Of a stretch of DNA of 64,000 nt, positions 1 to 7,621 are shown piece after piece. Every line of letters begins with the position of its first letter. Position 1 is the first letter of the stretch. The notes under the pieces are model-generated. The model was not told where the DNA came from and did no database searches. It saw only the letters and a program-made list of their open reading frames with translations. Origin of the DNA: Pseudomonas viridiflava (GTDB lineage Bacteria; Pseudomonadota; Gammaproteobacteria; Pseudomonadales; Pseudomonadaceae); contig NZ_UWFA01000380.1 in NCBI RefSeq assembly GCF_900601905.1, positions 62,001 through 126,000 on the forward strand, written 5' to 3'. Both the position numbers and the translations under genes were made by a program.

Positions 1-144
1 ACCATGTGCCGTTACTGGTTTCGCCCTACAGCTATTCGACTTATCGCGGCAGTTGATGAGTGTGTCTCTGCAATAGTTATGTAGCCCCTTGGCCGGGCAT
101 GATTTCGCCAAGCTCCAGCGACCTTGATCGATGGAGTATTGCCC

Positions 145-3100
145 ATGAACGATTCAACACGCCTGGCTACCTCGCCAGCCAACGCCCCATGGCTCGGCCT
201 GGCCGATGATTTAATCGCCTTCCACAGCCTGCCGCAGACCTTTCCCGACAGCCTCAACCAGCGGCGCGTTGCCGAGCACCAACAGCGCATTCTCGAGCAT
301 CTTGGGCAAGCGTGTGAACAGACCGAGGCGATGTCCGTTTATCAGGCCTGGCGTCAGCAATTTCATGCTGCTGGCCAGGTCATCCGCACGCTGCTTGAAC
401 CGCCGCTCCACAGCCACGACTTATTGAACCTCACTGCGCAACTGGTTCAACAGCGCCAGGCGGCTTTGCTGGCCCAGGCTCAGTTACAGCGCTGCGAAGG
501 GACGCTCGATGCGGCGGACCTGCAACGCCTGCGTTACGTAGTAGGGCTGGCGGATGAACCGGACGATGACGTGCTGCACCTGGATATCGGCGTCGGCGAT
601 CCGGACGAGCCGACGGTGTTTGGCGGGGTGCTGATCATCACCACCGAACAGGCGCTGAAAAGCCCCGGCATCAACCAGCCGGCCTTGCTGTATGTGCCGG
701 GTGAAGAGGGCGGCCTGCAGAAGTTTTTTTCGCTCAAAGCGCTCAAGGAACAACTGGGGTTCACCCTGATGGCGGGCAATGAAACCTGCTTGTGGCAGCA
801 CGTCAGCCAGCCTCGACGCGAGGCTGCCATGGCGGAGCCGATCAAGCTGGTGACCCGGGTGATCACCGTGCAGCCGATTCAGTATGGAGTGAATGCCCAA
901 TTGAAGGGCTATGAAACCTTCAGGAGCGCGCTTGCCCGCTATAGCAGCGTTTCGGTCGCTGAACAAATATTGGATGGACAGGCCTCTTCGCGAGCAAGCT
1001 CGCTCCCACGCCAACACAGGGATCACGATGGATGGGTGCGCAATCTGGGCGTCGCCCTGGACGAAACCCGCGAGCGGGCCATTGACCTGATTGCCGAACA
1101 GCAACGCACCGCCGAACTGGTGCCGCAATTGCCCGGCTGGCTGCTCGATTCCCCTCTTGAAACACGCCAGACCTATGCCCGCTTGCTCGCCGGGTTTCAT
1201 GATGCAGCGGCGCGGCTGGAGTCGCATCTGGCGGAGCATCTCCCCACCTTTGAAGCCTTTACCGCGCAACGGCTGAACGCTCGACTCAAACACGACCTTG
1301 GGCTGGACGTCGACGCCGACCAACTGCTGATTGATCTGCCGGCAAGCGTCCATCGTCACGTCGATATCGACCCGCAATTTGGCAGCGCCCTGCACCACAA
1401 GCCCTGGCAAGGCAGCCAGTCGCGGGTGCGTTCGAGCCTGTCCGAGCTGGCCCGGCAGAACGTGGATGTCAACGATGCAAGCAGCCGGGCACGGCTCGGC
1501 ATGCTCAAGGTTGAATATCCACCACAACCCAACCTGGCGGGTTTGCAGCGGGTTACCGGCGATTACCTGCTCGGGATAATTCCCGAACTGGATATCGCCG
1601 GGCAGTACCGCACAGTGTTGCGCTCGGTGTTCCGGCTGCGCTCACCGGCATCAGTTACCCATGCCGAGTTGATGATCAAGGCCTACGAACTGAACATCGT
1701 CCTGGAGGGTTTCTGCGCCCGACAACGCAAGCTGTTGAGCGAGGCTGGCTATGCGCTGCTGGCGCAGGCCGCGCAGGCGAGATCGACCGCCGAGCTTAGC
1801 CGTGCCGGGGTTTTCATCAGCCGCCTGGTGTTCAAACCGGGTCAGGCCGTAACCGGCGAGCGCAGTAGCCGGACCCTGCGCGGCATCAGCGTCATCGAGC
1901 ACAGTGCCAGCGCCAGGGTGCTGGTGTATTTGCCACAGGTGCCGGACGGTGAATGCCTGATCGAGGCCAGCAGCCTGCAACAGGCGCGCGAGCGGCTGAT
2001 CAGCAGCCTGTTGCGTTTTCCGGCGCGGGTCGACTGGCTGGCGTCCTGTGTCGAAGAGGCAACGGAGCAAGCCGCCGCCGTGAGCTATATCCACGAAGCG
2101 CTGCGTCGCGGGTTCGAGGGCTTTATCGCCATCGTACCGGCGCTGGATCTGTTGATCAGCGAGCAGCAACTGCACGTTCGTGAAGCCCTGCTCTACGAAC
2201 AATCCCGGGTATTGGCGCGCAGCAATCACGACCTAAAGGGCGAGCGTCGCCAGCGCAGCAACCTGCTGTATCTGATGTTTTTCAGAGGCGTGATCTCGTT
2301 CATGCCGGGTCTGGGCGTGCTGTTCAGCGTGCAGGACGGCTGGAGCGACAGCCAGGCGTCGAGCAAAGCCTTTCGCGCCGGACAGCTCGACGACGGTTTG
2401 TTGCTCGCCGGTAGCACGCTGCTGTGCGTGATGGACGTGTTGTTTTGCGTGATTCCGGGGGCGGGCACTGTAGCCGCGCTGGCGCTGGCGGCACGCCGGG
2501 CCACCCGGCTGCGGCAAGCGGCAGGGCTGACGCGCACGCTGCCCTCGATGGTCCGCCAGAGCGCGGGGAAAAACCTCTTCACCGGGTATGAGGTCGACAG
2601 CTCGTTGCTTGATGCCGTCCCCCAGACCGGTCGGGACACTGGTACTTGGCTGAAAAACGGCGAGCTGTTCATTTATCAGGACGCCAGGGTGTATCAGGTT
2701 TTCCGACGTCCGGATGAACAGACTCTGCGCCTGAAAAAGACCGCCGCTCGTGGCTATGAGCAGCCCGTGCGTCTGGTTCAGGGTCAGTGGTTGCCGCACA
2801 GCGATGTGGGCCTCAAGGGCGGCGGGCGTTCGATGATCGCTGAGGTGCTGCTCGTCGAAGCGCATGCCAGCAGTACCTTTGCGCGCAAACAGGCGCGCGA
2901 ACTGCTGGATCAGTTTGAGTTTCCGGTTGATCAGCAGCAGCGCATGGAGCTGCTGCTCGCTGAGCATTACCGAAAAACCAAAGCCTTACCGGAATGGGCC
3001 GAGCAATATCGACGCCCATCAGCGCCTCCAGCAACCCCCGTGGCCGGTCCGAGCAAACGCAAGGAACCCGACACACCGCGTGCCGAACCGGAGCGCCTGC

Positions 3101-4233
3101 CCGCACAACCGGTTGCGGGGTCTTCTCGTGCAGCGGCCAACGTCGATGTCTGGAAGGACTGGGAAAAACCAGTGGCCGATTTGACGGTGATGGATCAGGT
3201 CAGCACAAGCCCGCCCATTTACCGGCTGGACGGCATTCAGGGTTGCCATGTGATCCGGATTGACGAGAAGTTCTACGAGATTCTGCCGCCGGGCGGTCAG
3301 CGGCGGACCCACACGGTGTTCATTCGCAATCCCCGGGCGCAGGCCGCATGCCGCAGTTTCGCCGAACTCAACGAAGTGATTCGGCGAAACCCTCGCGAGC
3401 AACCGATGATGGTCAAGTATCAGGTCGCAGCCCGGCAGTGGGTAACGGAGGGCCCGCTGTTCAGCCGGCAGATCGAGACGTACATCAGCGAAGCCCGTCC
3501 GGGGTTCACCGACACCACAAATGTGGTGCTGGCGCAAAAACTGTACGAGATGGCTGACCCGTCAACGACCGGTATAACCGCCACGCGCATGATCAACCTG
3601 AAAGCGACCCTCAACGCATGGCGTGCCGGTGAGACAACGCCGGTGGCGCACCTCAACGACCCGCTGCTGATGCTCAACAAAGCGCACCCGCAGGTCAATC
3701 CCGACGGTCGCTTGAGCTGGAACATTTCCTACGAAGCCTCGCTGGACACCTTTCAGCGGCTGGATTTCGACACTCATTACCCATCGACGACCGAGTGGCT
3801 GATCAGCTCCGTGTCCGGTGCTCTGGGTCCGGAGGGGATGAGAGGGCTGCGCGGCCTGATGGAGGATGTTCTGACCCGCAGTGGCTACACAGTCCTGCAT
3901 AACCGGCTGCGTGTCGGTCATCGTGACTTCATGGTTTTTCGTCGCCCAGGGCAGGATGAAATGTACTTGATGTACCTGCGCCGCGCTTCGGGTTCGAACC
4001 TGACGACCATGCCGGCGGGTGCATTTCGTCCGCTTACCGAGGGCGACGGCCTGGTCGAGCAACTGATCCGCAGTGCTGCGGGCCACCCCGTCACGGCCGA
4101 CCTGCAGCGCGCCAGGCAACAAGGTACGCTGGTCAACCTGATGGGCGGCACCAATATCCGTAGCCAGACGGACAGAGCCACTCAGGTTTTTGTCATACGC
4201 CTGCCTGATCAGATTTCCGGCGACAGCCACTGA
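145..4233 (+). CDS. DUF6543-type very large protein (toxin-like)
   Basis: A 1362-residue protein. The N-terminal 300 residues look like the DUF6543/dermonecrotic-toxin-like family common in fluorescent pseudomonads, including the stretch LLYVPGEEGGLQKFF. There is no signal peptide. Two hydrophobic stretches (about residues 708-730 and 749-785) could insert in a membrane. A proline-rich linker near residues 960-1010 precedes a C-terminal region I do not recognise. The ATG at 145 was chosen because GGAG lies 8 nt upstream; a TTG seven codons earlier is possible but less likely. Residues of about 260-289 are encoded by a REPIN-like sequence (separate entry). Family members are large, often toxin-like and adjacent to secretion or insecticidal genes, but no such partner is visible here, so the function is inferred only. 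Confidence 0.8.
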   Translation: MNDSTRLATSPANAPWLGLADDLIAFHSLPQTFPDSLNQRRVAEHQQRILEHLGQACEQTEAMSVYQAWRQQFHAAGQVIRTLLEPPLHSHDLLNLTAQLVQQRQAALLAQAQLQRCEGTLDAADLQRLRYVVGLADEPDDDVLHLDIGVGDPDEPTVFGGVLIITTEQALKSPGINQPALLYVPGEEGGLQKFFSLKALKEQLGFTLMAGNETCLWQHVSQPRREAAMAEPIKLVTRVITVQPIQYGVNAQLKGYETFRSALARYSSVSVAEQILDGQASSRASSLPRQHRDHDGWVRNLGVALDETRERAIDLIAEQQRTAELVPQLPGWLLDSPLETRQTYARLLAGFHDAAARLESHLAEHLPTFEAFTAQRLNARLKHDLGLDVDADQLLIDLPASVHRHVDIDPQFGSALHHKPWQGSQSRVRSSLSELARQNVDVNDASSRARLGMLKVEYPPQPNLAGLQRVTGDYLLGIIPELDIAGQYRTVLRSVFRLRSPASVTHAELMIKAYELNIVLEGFCARQRKLLSEAGYALLAQAAQARSTAELSRAGVFISRLVFKPGQAVTGERSSRTLRGISVIEHSASARVLVYLPQVPDGECLIEASSLQQARERLISSLLRFPARVDWLASCVEEATEQAAAVSYIHEALRRGFEGFIAIVPALDLLISEQQLHVREALLYEQSRVLARSNHDLKGERRQRSNLLYLMFFRGVISFMPGLGVLFSVQDGWSDSQASSKAFRAGQLDDGLLLAGSTLLCVMDVLFCVIPGAGTVAALALAARRATRLRQAAGLTRTLPSMVRQSAGKNLFTGYEVDSSLLDAVPQTGRDTGTWLKNGELFIYQDARVYQVFRRPDEQTLRLKKTAARGYEQPVRLVQGQWLPHSDVGLKGGGRSMIAEVLLVEAHASSTFARKQARELLDQFEFPVDQQQRMELLLAEHYRKTKALPEWAEQYRRPSAPPATPVAGPSKRKEPDTPRAEPERLPAQPVAGSSRAAANVDVWKDWEKPVADLTVMDQVSTSPPIYRLDGIQGCHVIRIDEKFYEILPPGGQRRTHTVFIRNPRAQAACRSFAELNEVIRRNPREQPMMVKYQVAARQWVTEGPLFSRQIETYISEARPGFTDTTNVVLAQKLYEMADPSTTGITATRMINLKATLNAWRAGETTPVAHLNDPLLMLNKAHPQVNPDGRLSWNISYEASLDTFQRLDFDTHYPSTTEWLISSVSGALGPEGMRGLRGLMEDVLTRSGYTVLHNRLRVGHRDFMVFRRPGQDEMYLMYLRRASGSNLTTMPAGAFRPLTEGDGLVEQLIRSAAGHPVTADLQRARQQGTLVNLMGGTNIRSQTDRATQVFVIRLPDQISGDSH
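922..1009. repeat. REPIN-like inverted pair inside a coding sequence
   Basis: The right arm (987-1009) is base-perfect to the REP seen between genes elsewhere here, ending GAGCAAGCTCGCTCCCAC. The left arm (922-940, AGGAGCGCGCTTGCCCGC) is a diverged inverted copy. The spacer shares a GTTTCGG stretch with the spacer of the REPIN at 6531-6619 read on the opposite strand. The reading frame passes through without a stop and encodes residues including ASSRASSLP. Confidence 0.8.
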
Positions 4234-4331
4234 TAGCTTCCTGGTATTGCGCTTGAGTTGCGCAATGCCTGGTGGAGAACACGCTGTGTACAATGCGCAG
4301 ACATTTTTTCGCCGACTGCCCGCGAGCGCTC

Positions 4332-5081
4332 ATGAACGAACCCTTGCCACTGCTCAAGAAACAGCCCCGTGTGCCCAAGTCAGGTCGTACCGGTACCCAG
4401 GATGAGGGGGTGTACGCGCATATTTTCGAGGCGATTCTCGAACAGCGTCTGGCCCCGGGGACCCGGCTGAGTGAAGAGGCGCTGGGTGAGATCTTTGGCG
4501 TCAGCCGCACGATCATTCGCCGGGCACTGTCGCGGCTGGGTCATGAAGGCGTGGTGTTGCTGCGGCCCAATCGCGGTGCGGTGGTCGCCAGCCCCAGTAT
4601 CGAAGAAGCGCGCGAGGTGTTTTTTGCCCGGCGTCTGGTGGAAAAGGCCATTACCGAGCTGGCCGTCGAGCATGCCAACAGCGAGCAACTGGCCGGGTTG
4701 CGGCAGATGGTCAGTGACGAGCGCGACAGTTTTGCCCGCGGCGACCGGGGTGCGGGGATTCGCTTGTCAGGGGAGTTTCATCTGCAGCTGGCGGTGGCGG
4801 CAAACAACGCGCCGCTGATCAGCTTTCAGCGCAGTCTGGTGTCGCAAACCTCTTTGATCATCGCCCAGTATGAAAACGGCAGTCGGTCGCACTGTTCCTG
4901 GGATGAACATAACCGTCTGATCGACGCCATCGAAGCCCGGGATGCCCGGCTCGCGGTGGAGCTGATGATGCATCACATGGATCACATCGATAGCAAACTC
5001 AACCTGGACGATGAAGGCGCCTCGGATGATCTGCATGCAGTGTTTTCGCATTTGAGGTTGGGCAAGAATAGGCCCGGTTGA
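4332..5081 (+). CDS. GntR-family regulator, FadR/FCD type
   Basis: A 249-residue regulator. The N-terminal winged helix-turn-helix (about residues 25-90) contains the GntR signature ILEQRLAPGTRLSEEALGEI and SRTIIRRALSRLGHEGVV, followed by an all-helical FCD ligand-binding domain with the expected acidic and histidine residues (GEFHLQLA, HHMDHID). It is convergent with guaD and stands at the end of the xanthine dehydrogenase/guanine deaminase block, so control of purine catabolism is a reasonable inference. The start at 4332 gives the usual family length. An upstream ATG at 4293 or GTG at 4272 would add 13-20 residues unlike the family, and no strong ribosome binding site settles it. Confidence 0.85.
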   Translation: MNEPLPLLKKQPRVPKSGRTGTQDEGVYAHIFEAILEQRLAPGTRLSEEALGEIFGVSRTIIRRALSRLGHEGVVLLRPNRGAVVASPSIEEAREVFFARRLVEKAITELAVEHANSEQLAGLRQMVSDERDSFARGDRGAGIRLSGEFHLQLAVAANNAPLISFQRSLVSQTSLIIAQYENGSRSHCSWDEHNRLIDAIEARDARLAVELMMHHMDHIDSKLNLDDEGASDDLHAVFSHLRLGKNRPG

Positions 5082-5084
5082 TAC

Positions 5085-5171
5085 CTGTAGGAGCTGCCGC
5101 AGGCTGCGAACAGTGGCGTGTCTGGCACACCGCTTTCGCAGCCCGCGTAACCTCGGTCAGCTCCTTATAGG
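5085..5171. repeat. REP pair, GTAGGAGCTGCCG family
   Basis: Imperfect inverted arms CTGTAGGAGCTGCCGCAGGC and the mirror ending TCAGCTCCTTATAGG lie between two convergent genes. This is a different REP family from the GTGGGAGCGAGCTTGCTCGC type. It may also serve as a shared transcript end. Confidence 0.7.
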
Positions 5172-5177
5172 ACAGTT

Positions 5178-6485
5178 TCAGCTCCTGCTGTGCACCAGAC
5201 TCCCCGCCGAATAAGTCTGCTGCACTACCCGGTCATCCCCCAGGGTCATGAGCACAAACAGCGTCTCGGCGATGTCTTTCGATTGCTTCAAACGATACGA
5301 CAACAGCGGCGTAGCGTGGTAATCCAGCACCAGGAAGTCGGCCTCATTGCCCGCCTGCAAACTGCCGATCCGGTCTTCCAGCCGCAAGGCCCGTGCGCCG
5401 CCCAGCGTGGCCAGGTACAGCGACTTGAACGGGCTGAGTTTCGCACCCTGCATCTGCATCACTTTGTAGGCCTCGTTAAGGGTTTGCAGGATCGAAAAGC
5501 TGGTGCCGCCGCCCACATCTGTGCCCACTCCAACATTGACCTTGTGCCTTTCAGCCATCGGCAGATTGAACAGACCGCTGCCCAGAAACAGGTTGGATGT
5601 GGGGCAGAACGCAATCGCTGAGCCGGTCTCGGCCAGACGCGCACACTCCGCGTCGCACAGGTGCACGCCATGGGCGAACACCGAGCGCTCGCCGAGCAGT
5701 TTGTAGTGGTCATACACATCCAGGTAACCACTGCGCTCGGGGAACAGGGCCTTGACCCATTGCACCTCCTCGACGTTTTCGCTGATGTGGGTCTGCATGT
5801 ACAGATCCGGGTATTCGCTGAGCAATTGCCCGGCCAGCGTCAGTTGTTCCGGGGTGCTGGTGGGCGCAAAGCGTGGCGTGACCGCGTAGTGCAAACGGCC
5901 TTTACCATGCCAGCGCTCGATCAGCGCCTTGCTGTCGGCATAGCCAGATTCGGCGGTGTCGGTGAGGTAGTCCGGGGCGTTGCGATCCATCATGACCTTG
6001 CCAGCGATCATGCGCAGGTTGAGCTTCTCTGCCGCCTGGAAAAACGCTTCAACGGACTCCTTGTGCACGCTGCCAAATACCAGGGCGGTGGTGGTGCCGT
6101 TACGCAGCAGCTCCTTGAGGAAAATGTCCGCCACGTCGGCCGAATGCTCGGCGTCAGCGAACTGCTTTTCGCAAGGGAAGGTGTAGGTGTTGAGCCAGTC
6201 CAGCAGGCGCTCGCCGTAGGAACCGACCATGCCGGTTTGCGGCAGATGGATATGGGTGTCGATAAAGCCTGGAGTGATCAGCGCGTCGCTGTATTCGGTC
6301 ACTTCGACATCGTTGCCCAAGGTCGCTAGCAGTTCGGCCGCATTGCCAATGCCGACAATCTTGCCGTCTTCCACCAGCATCAGGCCATCGGCGAAATACT
6401 GATAGGACGCTTCGATGCCGACCTCGGCCGGGTCGGCGATGCTGTGCAGGATGGCGGCGCGGTAGGCTTTCTTGCTGGGGGTCAT
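5178..6485 (-). CDS. guaD: Guanine deaminase
   Basis: A 435-residue amidohydrolase that deaminates guanine to xanthine, feeding the xanthine dehydrogenase encoded upstream on the same strand. Zinc-binding motifs of the family are visible: PGFIDTHIHLPQ near residue 75, QTHISENVEEV near residue 220, HGVHLCDAE near residue 260, and the late aspartate in VGVGTDVGGGTS near residue 315. SNLFLGSGLF is typical of bacterial and human guanine deaminases. AGGAA lies 5 nt before the ATG. It follows xdhC, separated by a REPIN of about 90 bp, and is probably the last gene of the xdhABC-guaD unit, or partly uncoupled from it by the palindrome. Confidence 0.95.
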   Translation of the reverse strand: MTPSKKAYRAAILHSIADPAEVGIEASYQYFADGLMLVEDGKIVGIGNAAELLATLGNDVEVTEYSDALITPGFIDTHIHLPQTGMVGSYGERLLDWLNTYTFPCEKQFADAEHSADVADIFLKELLRNGTTTALVFGSVHKESVEAFFQAAEKLNLRMIAGKVMMDRNAPDYLTDTAESGYADSKALIERWHGKGRLHYAVTPRFAPTSTPEQLTLAGQLLSEYPDLYMQTHISENVEEVQWVKALFPERSGYLDVYDHYKLLGERSVFAHGVHLCDAECARLAETGSAIAFCPTSNLFLGSGLFNLPMAERHKVNVGVGTDVGGGTSFSILQTLNEAYKVMQMQGAKLSPFKSLYLATLGGARALRLEDRIGSLQAGNEADFLVLDYHATPLLSYRLKQSKDIAETLFVLMTLGDDRVVQQTYSAGSLVHSRS

Positions 6486-6530
6486 AGAGTTCCTGTCAAA
6501 ACGTATAACTCGTGGAGTTCAGGTTTCTTT

Positions 6531-6619
6531 GTGGGAGCGAGCTTGCTCGCGAAGGGGCCGTAATACTTGGACATATCTTTTAGCCGAAACACCGCCTTCG
6601 CGAGCAAGCTCGCTCCCAC
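6531..6619. repeat. REPIN (GTGGGAGCGAGCTTGCTCGC type)
   Basis: Two near-perfect inverted REP arms of about 23 bp separated by about 43 bp. It lies in the guaD-xdhC gap, so a strong hairpin is expected in the transcript. Confidence 0.9.
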
Positions 6620-6654
6620 AGGTTCACTGTTTCGGTGCCACATTGCTGCACCTC

Positions 6655-7494
6655 TCATAGCGCCTGGCTACGTCGAGACACCGGCAGCAGTTTGGCAATC
6701 GGCTCGGCTCCAGCGCTGTGCTGACCGAAGTTGACGTTGTAGGTGGCAATGACCTCGGCGGCGATGGACACCGCAATCTCGATGGGCAATTTGCCTTTGA
6801 CTTCACTCAAGCCCATGGGGCAGCGCATGCGTTGCAGTAGTGCCTGATCGAAGCCACGATCACGCAACCGGTGTTCGAATCTGGCCCGCTTGGTCTTTGA
6901 GCCGATCAACCCGAAATAGGCAAAGTCGCCGCGCTTGAGAATCGCGGCGGTCAGTGCCAGGTCCAGCTGATGATCGTGAGTCATGACAATGCAGTAGCTG
7001 CCCTTGGGCAATTCGTCCACCTCATCCAGGGGGTCTTCGGCGATGATCTGGCGCACACCTTCTGGCATCTGCGCCGGAAACTCCTGTTGCCGTGAGTCAA
7101 TCCAACGCACCTGGCAGGGCAGGCTGGCGAGCAACGGCACCAGCGCCCGGCCAACATGACCTGCACCAAATACCGCGATCTGCGCGTGCGGCTGGCCCAT
7201 GGGTTCGAACAGCAGCACATTGACCCCGCCGCAACACTGGCCCAGGCTCGCGCCCAGGCTGAAGCGTTCCAGGCGGGTATCCTGGCTGCGGCTGGCAAGC
7301 ATTTGCCGGGCGATTTCCATGGCCTTGTATTCCAGATGGCCGCCACCGATGGTGTCGAAAATCCGCTCGGCACTGACCACCAGCTTGGAACCGGCATTGC
7401 GCGGGGTCGAGCCGAGTTCTTCGATGATAGTCACCAGCACACAGGGTTCACCCTGGGCTTGCAGGTCGGCGAGGGCGCTGATCCAGTTGTTCAT
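6655..7494 (-). CDS. xdhC: Xanthine dehydrogenase accessory protein XdhC
   Basis: A 279-residue protein of the XdhC/CoxI family. In the family it binds molybdenum cofactor, helps its sulfuration and delivers it to the XdhB subunit. Visible features are the N-terminal XdhC domain (LVTIIEELGSTPRNAGSKLVV, GGGHLEYKAMEIA) and a C-terminal Rossmann domain (VFGAGHVGRALVPLLASLP; TMTHDHQLDLALTAAIL; FGLIGSKTKRARFEHRL). It is third in the xdhABC order. A perfect 32-bp inverted repeat separates it from xdhB, unlike the tight xdhA-xdhB overlap. Confidence 0.95.
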   Translation of the reverse strand: MNNWISALADLQAQGEPCVLVTIIEELGSTPRNAGSKLVVSAERIFDTIGGGHLEYKAMEIARQMLASRSQDTRLERFSLGASLGQCCGGVNVLLFEPMGQPHAQIAVFGAGHVGRALVPLLASLPCQVRWIDSRQQEFPAQMPEGVRQIIAEDPLDEVDELPKGSYCIVMTHDHQLDLALTAAILKRGDFAYFGLIGSKTKRARFEHRLRDRGFDQALLQRMRCPMGLSEVKGKLPIEIAVSIAAEVIATYNVNFGQHSAGAEPIAKLLPVSRRSQAL

Positions 7495-7528
7495 GGCTTC
7501 GCTTCTCCAAAATCTTTATTGGCTGTTC

Positions 7529-7606
7529 CGGCGTTATCGCGAGCAAGCTCACTCCTACAGAGGCTCGCGTCCAACTGTAGGAGTGAGCTTGCTCGCGATA
7601 ACGCCG
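7529..7606. repeat. REPIN with a perfect 32-bp inverted repeat
   Basis: Arms 7529-7560 and 7575-7606 are perfect reverse complements over 32 bp, with a 14-nt loop. The core is GCGAGCAAGCTCACTCCTAC. It lies between xdhB (upstream on the minus strand) and xdhC, so it will fold into a long hairpin in the operon mRNA. Confidence 0.95.
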
Positions 7607-7621
7607 ATGCCAGCGCCTAAA

